Positions 45,174-54,312 of a stretch of DNA of 64,000 bases are shown here, one piece after another. The notes beneath the pieces were generated by a model, which saw only the letters and a program-made list of their open reading frames with translations, made no database searches and was not told the origin of the DNA. Source of the DNA: Gaetbulibacter saemankumensis DSM 17032 (GTDB lineage: Bacteria > Bacteroidota > Bacteroidia > Flavobacteriales > Flavobacteriaceae); contig NZ_KE384430.1 of assembly GCF_000425645.1 (NCBI RefSeq), forward strand, positions 1-64,000, in the 5' to 3' direction. Numbering within the stretch: the first letter of the stretch is position 1; each line of letters starts with the position of its first letter. A program made the translations under genes and the position numbers.

Positions 45174-46337
45174 CTAATTTAATGCTTGGCGCAAATCATC
45201 AATAATATCATCTACATGTTCTAATCCAGCAGATATACGCACCGACCCGTCAGTAATTCCAACAGCCGCCTTTACTTCTGGCTCTACTTTAGCATGGGTG
45301 GTACTTGCAGGGTGTGTAACAATAGTTCGTGTATCACCTAAATTAGCCGATAATGAACACATTTTTATATTATCGAAAAATGCACGTCCGCCTTCCACAC
45401 CACCTTCCACTTCAAAAGCCACAATACTACCTCCTAAACGCATTTGCTTTTTGGCAACATCGTATTGTGGGTGCGACTTTAAAAACGGATACTTTACCCA
45501 TTTAACCTTCGGATGGCTTTCTAAAAATTCTGCTATTTTAAGTGCATTTTCACAATGTTTTTCGGTTCTTACGGCTAAGGTTTCTAAAGATTTGGATAAA
45601 ACCCAGGCATTAAAAGGACTCATACAAGGTCCCGTAAGACGAGAAAACAAATAAATTTCTCTTATTAATTCCTTTTTACCAACGGTCACACCTCCTAGTA
45701 CACGTCCTTGTCCATCCATTAATTTTGTTGCTGAATGAATTACAATATCAGCACCATGTTTAATTGGATTTTGCAAATAAGGGGTTGCAAAACAATTATC
45801 TATTACTAATAGAATATTATGCTTTTTACAAATGGCACTTAAAAATTCTAAATCAATAACATCAACACCAGGGTTAGTTGGCGTTTCAGCGTATAAAAAT
45901 TTCGTATTCGGCTTTATTAAACTTTCAATTTTATCAACCTCATTGATATTAAAATACGAACACTCGATATTCCATTTTGGAAAATACTTTGTAAACAATC
46001 CATGCGTTGCGCCAAAAACCGAACTACAAGATACAACATGATCTCCTGCATCTAATAAAGTAGCAAAAGTTGAAAATACCGCTGCCATACCGCTGGCAAA
46101 TGCATAACCACTCTCGGCACCTTCCATAGCACAAACCTTATCTACGAATTCGTTTACATTTGGGTTGCTATAACGACTATATAAATCACGTTGTTTTTCT
46201 TCAGCAAAAGATGCACGCATTTCTTCGGCATCATCAAACACAAAACCCGACGTTAAATACAGGGGCACTGAATGCTCGGAAAACTGCGATGTTTCCGTTT
46301 GAGTTCGTATTGCTAAAGTTTCAAATTTTTTACTCAT
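45174..46337 (-). CDS. metZ: O-acyl-homoserine sulfhydrylase / trans-sulfuration family PLP enzyme
   Basis: A 387-residue Cys/Met-metabolism PLP enzyme: RYSNPNVNEFVDKVCAMEGAE, YAETPTNPGVDVIDL, and the PLP lysine in IVIHSATKLMDGQGRVLGG. It fits O-succinylhomoserine sulfhydrylase, using sulfide to make homocysteine, but cystathionine gamma-synthase activity cannot be excluded. Upstream lies AGGAGGT at 46358-46352, a strong Shine-Dalgarno-like sequence rare in this phylum, then ATGTAATG, in which a start-stop pair directly precedes the real ATG. Confidence 0.88.
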   Translation of the reverse strand: MSKKFETLAIRTQTETSQFSEHSVPLYLTSGFVFDDAEEMRASFAEEKQRDLYSRYSNPNVNEFVDKVCAMEGAESGYAFASGMAAVFSTFATLLDAGDHVVSCSSVFGATHGLFTKYFPKWNIECSYFNINEVDKIESLIKPNTKFLYAETPTNPGVDVIDLEFLSAICKKHNILLVIDNCFATPYLQNPIKHGADIVIHSATKLMDGQGRVLGGVTVGKKELIREIYLFSRLTGPCMSPFNAWVLSKSLETLAVRTEKHCENALKIAEFLESHPKVKWVKYPFLKSHPQYDVAKKQMRLGGSIVAFEVEGGVEGGRAFFDNIKMCSLSANLGDTRTIVTHPASTTHAKVEPEVKAAVGITDGSVRISAGLEHVDDIIDDLRQALN

Positions 46338-46375
46338 TACATTTTATTTTAACCTCCTAAAGGTTCAATTCTATT

Positions 46376-49300
46376 TTAATTTATATGTTTTGACAGTCTT
46401 AATATATCACCAAACACACCTCGTGCGGTAACCTCTGCTCCTGCTCCGGCACCTTGAATTACAATGGGTTGCTCGCCATAACTCTCAGTAAATATCTCAA
46501 AAATAGCATCTGAACCTTTTACATGACCTAAAGTACTATCTTCTGGAATAGATACCAATTTCACTTCCAGATTTCCTTTGTCCTGAGATAGATCACCAGA
46601 TAAATCACCCACATAACGCAATACGTGACCTGCTTTCTGATTATCTTTTATAGCCTGAAATTCTTCATCTAAAACATCTAACTGACTTAAAAATTCTGGC
46701 ACTGAAATGCTCCTGTAGGCTTCAGGAATTAAATTTTGAACAGCAACATCTTCAAATTCGTTCTGTAAATCCAATTCTCTGGCAAGAATTAATAATTTTC
46801 TAGCAACATCATTTCCTGAAAAATCTTCTCTAGGGTCTGGTTCTGTAAAGCCTTTATCAATGGTTTCTTGAACAATAGCACTAAATGGTTTATCCTGAAC
46901 AGAAAAATTGTTAAATAAATAACTTAAAGTACCAGAGAAAACACCGCGAATTCTAGTAATATTTTCGCCTGATTCGTGTAACAACTTAATTGTATCAATC
47001 AATGGTAAACCTGCACCAACAGTGGTTTCGTATAAATATTGCTTATTATGTTTTTCTAACTCAGTTCTTAATTCCGTATAGAATTTATGCGATATAGTAT
47101 TAGCAATTTTATTTGATGACACTAAATCGAATCCAGCTTCAACTAGAAGCACATAGTTATCATGAAAATTAGGACTCGCTGTATTATCAACGGCTATTAA
47201 GTTCTCTAAATGATTGTTCTTAGCAAACGCAATGATATCTTCAACAGAACTATCTAACACAGAGGTTTTAATATCTTCTTTCCAGGTAGTTGTCACACCT
47301 CTTTTATTAAGAAGTAACTTTTTAGAATTTGCAATAGCAAAAACATTTAAGTTAACACCTTTACGTTTTTCTATATCGTCTTTAGATTTTAAAATCTGAT
47401 TAATTAATGCACCCCCAACACCTCCATGCCCAAAAATGGCAATATTAATCTTTTTAGAAATTCCGAAAATCTCACCATGAATCACATTCAGTGCTTTATG
47501 AAGCTCCCCTTTTCTAACTACCAAACTAACATTCTTACCAGTAACCGTATTATTAAATAACAACGGTGTAATTTGATTTTTAATAAGAGCATTAAAAGGT
47601 TTATGGAATGAACTTAATTCGATACCGACAATTGAAATTACAGATACATCATCATCTACAACTCCAATTTTATTCACATCTTGAGAATAAAAATCGTTCT
47701 CAAATTCACGCTCTAATGCTATAACAGCTTCAGTTGCTCGGCTAGCATCTACTATAAAACCAATACCACGCTCTGAAGAACCTTGAGAAATAATACTAAC
47801 ACTAATATCCTTTTTAGCTAAAGCACCAAATATTCTCGCATCTACACCACTTTTTCCTAATAAACCACGTCCTTCTAAATTCACTAAAGCCATATTATCT
47901 AAAACAGATAAAGACGTCACTTCTTTTGAATTTGGCTTAGCTGTAATTAAAGTACCTTCATCATTAGCATTAAAGGTATTTAAAATACGTAGGTTGATAT
48001 TTTTTTCAACTAACGGAATTATTGTTTTCGCATGTAAAACCGTGGTTCCAAAATTTGCTAATTCATTTGCTTCACCAAATGATAACTCACGTATTTTTTT
48101 TGCGTCTTCAACTAAATCAGGATTAGCTGTGTAAATACCATTAACATGCGTATAGTTTTGCAACTCTTCGGCATCTAAATAATTAGCCAATAATGCCGCC
48201 GTATAATTACTCCCGTTTCTTCCTAAGGTCGTAGTTTCATTTTTATCGTTTGAAGCAATAAAACCAGTTACAACATTTACTACACCAGCTCCAGTATTCT
48301 TATAATAGTTCTTTACATTATCCTTTGAAAGCTTTGATATGGGCTGTGCATTACCAAAATTCCCATCTGTTTTTATTAGCTCTCTGGAATCTACAGGAAC
48401 CGCTTTTACACCATGGTCGTTTAATAAGCCAGCTATTAATTTCACTGAAAGTAATTCCCCTTGAGCGAGAATTTCATCTTTCGTTTTCTCACTATAATCA
48501 CCAAGCAAGCTTACTCCCTCAAATAATTTATCAAGTTTGGCAAATTCCTTTGAAAAATCGACCGTTTTCAACGGTTCCAACTGATATGCTTTAAATTTCT
48601 CTAAAGCATCTTTATATTCTTTTCCGTTTAGTGCCTTTTCTAAAATAGCTTCTAAATCGTCTGTGGATGATCCCCTAGCTGAAACGACTACAGTTATTTT
48701 TTCTCCTTCATTAACTTTATTTTCAATGATTGATAGTACTGTATTTAACCCATCACCATTTGCTAAAGATTTACCTCCAAATTTTAATACTTTCATTCTT
48801 CTTTTTTTAGAATCCGGCACAAAGATGCCTTCTATAATTTTCTCTAATTGTTCATATTCCATTAAAAAGGCATCATGCCCGTGCACCGAATGTATTTCTC
48901 CATAAGTTACATTCGGATTAGTTAAAGCCAGCTGCTTATGTGTTTCTCGATTTTCTTCAGCCGTAAAAAACAAATCAGAATCGACACCTACAATATGAAT
49001 ATTACTATGAATATTTTCTAAGACATTAAAATCGGACGGTCTGTTTTTTGTAACATCAATCGATTTCAACAACTGATTCATAAGTTTATATGCCGATAAC
49101 TGGAAACGCTCCTGTAACTTATTACCATGATGCAACAACCAGCTTTCTACATTAAAAATTTCCAACTCTTCATTCTTAGACCGTTGGAATCGTTCTTTAA
49201 ATGATTCTGGTGTACGATAACATAACATAGCATGCATACGAGCATCGTGCACTGGATTTTTAGAATTTAATAAGAATTGCTCCTGAATCTGGCAGTTTGC

Positions 49301-49780
49301 AATTAACCAGTCAGTAGATTTCCAGTCGGTCGCTACTGGAATTAAATTTTCCGTAATATCTGGACTTAGTACGGCCATTTCCCAAGCAATACCTCCACCA
49401 AGAGAGCCACCAACAATAGCAAAAAGTTTATCTATATTTAACTCCTTTAAACCAATTAAAAATATTTTTGCTACATCGCGCGCTACAAAATCCTTATAGT
49501 TTTCAATAATAAATCCATCGAAACCATTCCCGGGAATATTAAAGGATAAAACAGTATAAATAGTGGTATCTATAACCTTATCATCGCCAACCAAATCTTT
49601 CCACCAACCATCTTTTCCTGCCACGTTACTATTTCCTGTTAATGCATGATTAATGAGCACCACGGGAGCCGTACCTAACGCTTTTCCAAAGACCTGATAA
49701 CTCAGTTTTATTTCTGGGTTATTAACTCCGCTTTCGGTTACGTAGTTCTTTATTACAATATGTTGCAATTCTGTTTTCAA
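46376..49780 (-). CDS. Fusion of MetX-like homoserine acyltransferase with aspartate kinase/homoserine dehydrogenase
   Basis: Residues 1-325 are a MetX-type alpha/beta hydrolase with INHALTGNSN, nucleophile Ser126 (VGGSLGGG), Asp269 and His302 (HGHDAF). A short linker (PDSKKRR) leads at Met329 into a ThrA-type protein: aspartate kinase (MKVLKFGGKSLAN), two ACT-like repeats (about 640-780), and homoserine dehydrogenase from about 790 (IAIFGHGGVGGALI, FSGTLSYLFN). One chain thus phosphorylates aspartate, forms homoserine and acylates it. The order of activities matches pathway use in reverse along the chain. It lies between metY and metZ behind a SAM riboswitch. Confidence 0.92.
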   Translation of the reverse strand: MKTELQHIVIKNYVTESGVNNPEIKLSYQVFGKALGTAPVVLINHALTGNSNVAGKDGWWKDLVGDDKVIDTTIYTVLSFNIPGNGFDGFIIENYKDFVARDVAKIFLIGLKELNIDKLFAIVGGSLGGGIAWEMAVLSPDITENLIPVATDWKSTDWLIANCQIQEQFLLNSKNPVHDARMHAMLCYRTPESFKERFQRSKNEELEIFNVESWLLHHGNKLQERFQLSAYKLMNQLLKSIDVTKNRPSDFNVLENIHSNIHIVGVDSDLFFTAEENRETHKQLALTNPNVTYGEIHSVHGHDAFLMEYEQLEKIIEGIFVPDSKKRRMKVLKFGGKSLANGDGLNTVLSIIENKVNEGEKITVVVSARGSSTDDLEAILEKALNGKEYKDALEKFKAYQLEPLKTVDFSKEFAKLDKLFEGVSLLGDYSEKTKDEILAQGELLSVKLIAGLLNDHGVKAVPVDSRELIKTDGNFGNAQPISKLSKDNVKNYYKNTGAGVVNVVTGFIASNDKNETTTLGRNGSNYTAALLANYLDAEELQNYTHVNGIYTANPDLVEDAKKIRELSFGEANELANFGTTVLHAKTIIPLVEKNINLRILNTFNANDEGTLITAKPNSKEVTSLSVLDNMALVNLEGRGLLGKSGVDARIFGALAKKDISVSIISQGSSERGIGFIVDASRATEAVIALEREFENDFYSQDVNKIGVVDDDVSVISIVGIELSSFHKPFNALIKNQITPLLFNNTVTGKNVSLVVRKGELHKALNVIHGEIFGISKKINIAIFGHGGVGGALINQILKSKDDIEKRKGVNLNVFAIANSKKLLLNKRGVTTTWKEDIKTSVLDSSVEDIIAFAKNNHLENLIAVDNTASPNFHDNYVLLVEAGFDLVSSNKIANTISHKFYTELRTELEKHNKQYLYETTVGAGLPLIDTIKLLHESGENITRIRGVFSGTLSYLFNNFSVQDKPFSAIVQETIDKGFTEPDPREDFSGNDVARKLLILARELDLQNEFEDVAVQNLIPEAYRSISVPEFLSQLDVLDEEFQAIKDNQKAGHVLRYVGDLSGDLSQDKGNLEVKLVSIPEDSTLGHVKGSDAIFEIFTESYGEQPIVIQGAGAGAEVTARGVFGDILRLSKHIN

Positions 49781-49794
49781 TTCAATTAATAATT

Positions 49795-51069
49795 TTAAAT
49801 ATTTTGAAAAGCCTGCTTTAAATCGGCCTTTAAATCTTCTACATCTTCCAATCCAACAGACAATCTAATTAAATCTGCCGATACACCAGCAGACAACTGT
49901 TCTTTTTCAGTTAATTGCTGATGTGTTGTGCTTGCGGGATGAATAATTAAAGACTTCGTATCACCTATATTAGCCAATAATGAAAATAATTTTGAATTAT
50001 CGGCAATAGCCTTTGCAGCATCAAAGCCTCCTTTCGCCCCAAAGGTAACAATTCCGCTTTGTCCCTTAGGCAAATAAACATCAGCTAATTTTTTATATTT
50101 ACTAGATTCTAATCCAGGATAATTAACCCATGCAACTTCATCCTGCTTTTCTAACCAAGTTGCTATTTCAAGCGCATTCTCACAATGTTGTTTAATTCGT
50201 ACCGGAAGGGTTTCCAGACCTTGAATGATTTGAAATGCATTAAACGGACTTAAAGCACCTCCAAAATCTCTTAAGCCTTCCAATATTAATTTAAAAGTAT
50301 AAGATGCTGCGCCCAACGTTTCGTAGTATTTCAATCCATGATATCCCTCCGATGGCTCTGTAAATTCTGGAAATTTACCATTAGCCCAATCAAAAGTACC
50401 TGCATCGATAATGGCTCCTCCTAAAGAAGTTCCTTGACCTCCTATATATTTTGTTAAGGAATGAATTACAATATTCGCACCATGTTCAATAGGATTTAAT
50501 AAAGCAGGTGTTGCTACCGTATTATCAACTATAAATGGCACACCTGCGGCCTTAGCATGGGCAGAGATAGAACGTAAATCCAAAACATCCAGTTTTGGAT
50601 TCCCTAAGGATTCCACAAAAAATGCTCTTGTATTATCTTGAACAGCCGCTGCAAAATTATCAGGATTATCGGCATCAACGAACGTTGTTGTAATCCCTAA
50701 CCTTGGCAGTGTTACTTTTAACAGGTTATAGGTACCTCCGTACAGACTGGAAGATGCCACAATATGGTCACCAGACTTTAACAAGGTTAACAACCCTGTA
50801 GAAATAGCGGCCGTACCAGAAGCAAAAACTACAGCTCCAACTCCACCTTCAAGCGCAGCCAAGCGGTCTTGTAAAATCTGGTTAGTAGGATTATTTAATC
50901 GTGTATAAATAAAGCCTAATTCTTTTAATGAAAATAAATTTGCCGCATGATCGGAATTCTTAAAAACATATGAAGTTGATTGATAAATAGGAACTGCTCT
51001 AGTGTCTCCATTATTTGCAAAATCGTGACCTGCGTGCAACGCGTTTGTAGCTAGTTTGTGTGTACTCAT
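49795..51069 (-). CDS. metY: O-acetylhomoserine aminocarboxypropyltransferase (sulfhydrylase)
   Basis: A 424-residue PLP enzyme of the Cys/Met family, longer than MetZ, with the MetY-type start LATNALHAGHDF, RLNNPTNQILQDRLAALEGG, FVESLGNPKLDVLDL and the PLP lysine in IVIHSLTKYIGGQGTSLGG. It should make homocysteine from O-acetylhomoserine and sulfide, using the product of the fused MetX. First gene behind a SAM-I riboswitch. Confidence 0.93.
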   Translation of the reverse strand: MSTHKLATNALHAGHDFANNGDTRAVPIYQSTSYVFKNSDHAANLFSLKELGFIYTRLNNPTNQILQDRLAALEGGVGAVVFASGTAAISTGLLTLLKSGDHIVASSSLYGGTYNLLKVTLPRLGITTTFVDADNPDNFAAAVQDNTRAFFVESLGNPKLDVLDLRSISAHAKAAGVPFIVDNTVATPALLNPIEHGANIVIHSLTKYIGGQGTSLGGAIIDAGTFDWANGKFPEFTEPSEGYHGLKYYETLGAASYTFKLILEGLRDFGGALSPFNAFQIIQGLETLPVRIKQHCENALEIATWLEKQDEVAWVNYPGLESSKYKKLADVYLPKGQSGIVTFGAKGGFDAAKAIADNSKLFSLLANIGDTKSLIIHPASTTHQQLTEKEQLSAGVSADLIRLSVGLEDVEDLKADLKQAFQNI

Positions 51070-51162
51070 TTTTCTAAGTTTTTAGTTAACAATAAATAAA
51101 CCAAAAGTCAAAAACACCCTTACTTCGATGTTATGCTTACTAGAAAAATGTTATAAGAATTT

Positions 51163-51180
51163 AAATTACCTTGGTAATTT
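51163..51180 (-). repeat. Palindromic hairpin between riboswitch and metY
   Basis: AAATTACC and GGTAATTT nearly abut, forming an 18-base palindrome in the metY leader. With the hairpin at 51201-51223 it may be part of the riboswitch output structure. Confidence 0.3.
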
Positions 51181-51200
51181 CCTGTAGTTATCTATCCAAA

Positions 51201-51223
51201 AATTCTAATTTTTATTTAGAATT
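51201..51223 (-). repeat. AT-rich hairpin downstream of the metY riboswitch
   Basis: Eight-base arms AATTCTAA/TTAGAATT with a 7-base loop, followed on the minus strand by TTTGG. A weak terminator-like element about 12 bases after the aptamer, possibly its expression platform. Confidence 0.35.
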
Positions 51224-51234
51224 GGGGTAGAATT

Positions 51235-51308
51235 TAGCACCTTCTTTACAGGTAAAGGGTTGCTAAGGCTTCATTGGGTCTAATCCCTCCGCCTTTCTTG
51301 ATAACATT
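51235..51308 (-). promoter_or_regulatory. SAM-I (S-box) riboswitch upstream of metY
   Basis: The minus strand reads TTATCAAGAAAGG, GGAGGGATTAG, CAATGAAGCC, TTAGCAACCC and ends GAAGGTGCTA: the SAM-I aptamer blocks in order. It is closely similar to the aptamer at 34973-35047. It should control metY, the metX-thrA fusion, metZ and perhaps the Rrf2 gene. AATATTTG about 30 bases upstream (minus) is one base off the -7 consensus. Confidence 0.9.
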
Positions 51309-51422
51309 TCAATAAGTTTTTGAACTTTGTAAGTGCAAATATTCAGTTAGAATTTTTAAAATTCCTAATTTTTAACAAGAAATTTTTAAAATTTTAAGTC
51401 TAGGTTTCCCAAAACCTACATG

Positions 51423-52976
51423 TTAATGCTTATTAAGTTGTCGCTTTTTAAATTTATTCTGAATGATTAAATCAATAGGCTGATTTTGTATTTTAGACTC
51501 TAACCAGGAGATTATATCTAAATATAAGAATGCCCGACTTTGATAGGGGTCATTCTCAAATTCTTTCAGTTTTTTATGCAGTTTGATGAATTCATCTCGC
51601 ACTTCATGTGGATATATATCACCAAGACCTCTTAAAAATTTAATAAATTCCTTCTGCACTTCATACAAGTCCTCCATTTTAATTAAAAACTTATAAGTAC
51701 TTCTTATAAGCACATCTAAATTATAATCCATGCCCGCTTCATAATGCGCAACTAGATTTAAGATTCGCGAAAAACACAATAAATCCTCCCGCATTTGTAA
51801 AGACTTATTACTTATAATTTTTTCTAAGAAACAAATACATTTTCTATTATCCCCAGCCCCAAAATACATACTTGCGATCTTATAATAGAAAACCATAATA
51901 TGATGCTCATCAATGCGGTCGCTATAATTTTTCAAACGTTCTAAAACCTCATCAATTAAGGGTACCCCCTCTTTAAAACTTCCCTCAATAAAATGCAAAT
52001 TGAACTTATTATTATAAATAAACAAGAAACTTAAGCCATCAATATTATCATCAAAAGGAAACCATTTTTCCTTAGTAACACATTCTAATCTTTCTAAAGA
52101 CTCTTTAAATTTCTCATAATGCCTTAAATAAAATAATGCCTCTAATAAGTAATGATTACCACGTAAAAAGAATACCGGATTTAGAATAATCATTTCGCGG
52201 TTTTCAAAAAACAAATCAACTAACTTACTCGCATATTTATAACAGGATAAAAAATCCAGCGTTAAAAAACTATACCACAGATAAGCCTTGTAAAGCCAAA
52301 GTTTTTCTCGAAACCCTAAGGTATGTATATCATATTTTGGTAATCTAGCATTAAAGTATTTAATAACACGTTGACTCTCTTTATCATTTTTTACATAGCC
52401 CGTTTTTAAAAATAATCCGTAAAGTTGAAGCGATAAATTTGACAACTTACTCGCTAACACATTATGCTGACTTAATTCTTTAGCTTGAATCGACAACTCA
52501 TCGGCGCGATTACTTAGACTTCGAGTAATATATTGCGATTCTATAATCTTTTCAAATTCCACGATTTCATAAGCCACATTTTTCTCTTCATTTGAAATAG
52601 CCAAATTTTTAGCCTTATCTAATATTTTTAAACTTTGCTTATAGAGCCCCTTGTGATATAAAATTGTTGCGAAATCTAACTGCTCACGGATTTGTATGCG
52701 TATTGTCTGGTGGGACGGATTTAAGCGCAAACTAATTAAAATTTGCTTATACAAATGCGCCTTTAAATTAGAAAGCTGTCCCTTCTTAACAATACCCTTT
52801 TTTAAAATCGCGGCTTCATCGTAAGTATTTAATTTATCGAGAATATTAAATAAAGACAAGAATTTAGAATCCTCATTTACTCCTAATCTTCCTACATAAA
52901 GTTTAAACTGACGCTTTTCAGACTTTGAAAGCGATTTAACCAATACAAACAAATTATCTTTTTGTTCTTTTGTCAT
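51423..52976 (-). CDS. Conserved helical-repeat (TPR-like) protein, function unknown
   Basis: A 517-residue, almost entirely alpha-helical, Lys/Leu-rich protein starting MTKEQKDNLFVLVKSLSKSEKRQFKLYV. Repeating helix pairs such as LYHKGLYKQSLKILDKAKNLA and YYKIASMYFGAGDNRKCICFLEKII look like degenerate tetratricopeptide repeats. There is no signal peptide or membrane helix. I recall similar uncharacterised proteins in Flavobacteriaceae but cannot name a function. It is divergent from leuA across a 148-base gap. Confidence 0.7.
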   Translation of the reverse strand: MTKEQKDNLFVLVKSLSKSEKRQFKLYVGRLGVNEDSKFLSLFNILDKLNTYDEAAILKKGIVKKGQLSNLKAHLYKQILISLRLNPSHQTIRIQIREQLDFATILYHKGLYKQSLKILDKAKNLAISNEEKNVAYEIVEFEKIIESQYITRSLSNRADELSIQAKELSQHNVLASKLSNLSLQLYGLFLKTGYVKNDKESQRVIKYFNARLPKYDIHTLGFREKLWLYKAYLWYSFLTLDFLSCYKYASKLVDLFFENREMIILNPVFFLRGNHYLLEALFYLRHYEKFKESLERLECVTKEKWFPFDDNIDGLSFLFIYNNKFNLHFIEGSFKEGVPLIDEVLERLKNYSDRIDEHHIMVFYYKIASMYFGAGDNRKCICFLEKIISNKSLQMREDLLCFSRILNLVAHYEAGMDYNLDVLIRSTYKFLIKMEDLYEVQKEFIKFLRGLGDIYPHEVRDEFIKLHKKLKEFENDPYQSRAFLYLDIISWLESKIQNQPIDLIIQNKFKKRQLNKH

Positions 52977-53124
52977 AGTTCCAAAACCGATATTAAATTA
53001 CTGATATTCAGTTATTTAATTAAATTACTAAAGAGTTAAACATCGTAAAAAAACGTAATACTATTATCCTTTTACGAAACCAAAATATACATTCGTATTA
53101 CAAAAAGAAAATTTATTTTATTAA

Positions 53125-54300
53125 ATGTCTAATACTAACGTACAAATTTTTGACACTACGCTTCGCGATGGCGAGCAAGTCCCTGGTTGCAAACTAAATA
53201 CTGAACAAAAATTAATCATTGCCGAACAGCTTGATAATTTAGGTGTTGATATTATTGAAGCAGGATTTCCTGTATCAAGTCCTGGAGATTTCAAATCGGT
53301 AGAAGCCATTTCTAAAGTTGTAAAACATGCAACAGTCTGTGGTTTAACACGTTCTGTTGAAAATGATATAAAAGTGGCTGCCGAGGCTTTAAAATATGCC
53401 AAAACTCCAAGAATTCATACTGGAATTGGAACTTCAGAGTCTCATATAAAATTTAAATTCAAGTCTAATCAAGATGATATTATTGAGCGTGCCGTAAAAG
53501 CGGTAAGCTATGCTAAATCGTTCGTTGAAGATGTCGAGTTTTATGCAGAAGATGCTGGTAGAACCGATAACGAATATTTAGCTCGAGTTTGTGAAGCCGT
53601 AATTAAGGCGGGAGCTACGGTATTAAACATACCTGACACGACTGGATACTGCTTGCCAAGTGAGTATGGCGCTAAAATAAAATACCTTAAAGAAAATGTA
53701 AAAGGTATAGATAAAGCAATATTATCGTGTCACTGTCATAACGATTTAGGTCTTGCTACTGCCAACTCTATAGAAGGCGTAATTAATGGTGCGAGACAAA
53801 TTGAATGTACCATTAATGGTATTGGAGAGCGTGCCGGAAATACAGCTTTAGAAGAGGTGGTTATGATTTTAAAACAACACCCATACCTTAACTTAGATAC
53901 TAGAATTAATACAGAAATGCTATATGGCATTAGTCAACTAGTATCAGACAACATGGGTATTTACACGCAACCAAACAAAGCTATTGTAGGCGCTAATGCT
54001 TTCGCCCACAGTTCTGGAATCCACCAAGATGGAGTTATTAAAAATCGTGAAACATACGAAATTATTGACCCTAAAGCTGTTGGAGTTACCGAATCTGCTA
54101 TTGTTTTAACCGCAAGAAGTGGAAGAGCCGCTTTAGCCTACAGAGCAAAAAATGTTGGATACGAATTAACAAAACTTCAATTGGATGAAATCTACCAAAA
54201 CTTTTTAGAATTCGCCGATAAGAAAAAAGAAGTTGATGATAATGACATCCACAAAATAATTGAAAGCAGTAAACTATACAAAGAAATTGTATCTGCTTAA
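53125..54300 (+). CDS. leuA: 2-isopropylmalate synthase, short form
   Basis: Condenses acetyl-CoA with 2-oxoisovalerate to start leucine synthesis. Residues 5-280 form the TIM-barrel catalytic domain ([14 protein letters not shown], metal-binding [21 protein letters not shown]). At 391 residues it lacks the C-terminal LeuA allosteric domain that brings typical enzymes to about 510 and binds leucine. A paralogue such as homocitrate or citramalate synthase is possible, but leuB 12 bases downstream supports LeuA. An 8-bp inverted repeat TCGTAAAA/TTTTACGA at 53043-53077 lies in the upstream gap. Confidence 0.86.
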   Translation: MSNTNVQIFDTTLRDGEQVPGCKLNTEQKLIIAEQLDNLGVDIIEAGFPVSSPGDFKSVEAISKVVKHATVCGLTRSVENDIKVAAEALKYAKTPRIHTGIGTSESHIKFKFKSNQDDIIERAVKAVSYAKSFVEDVEFYAEDAGRTDNEYLARVCEAVIKAGATVLNIPDTTGYCLPSEYGAKIKYLKENVKGIDKAILSCHCHNDLGLATANSIEGVINGARQIECTINGIGERAGNTALEEVVMILKQHPYLNLDTRINTEMLYGISQLVSDNMGIYTQPNKAIVGANAFAHSSGIHQDGVIKNRETYEIIDPKAVGVTESAIVLTARSGRAALAYRAKNVGYELTKLQLDEIYQNFLEFADKKKEVDDNDIHKIIESSKLYKEIVSA

Positions 54301-54312
54301 AACCATAAATAT

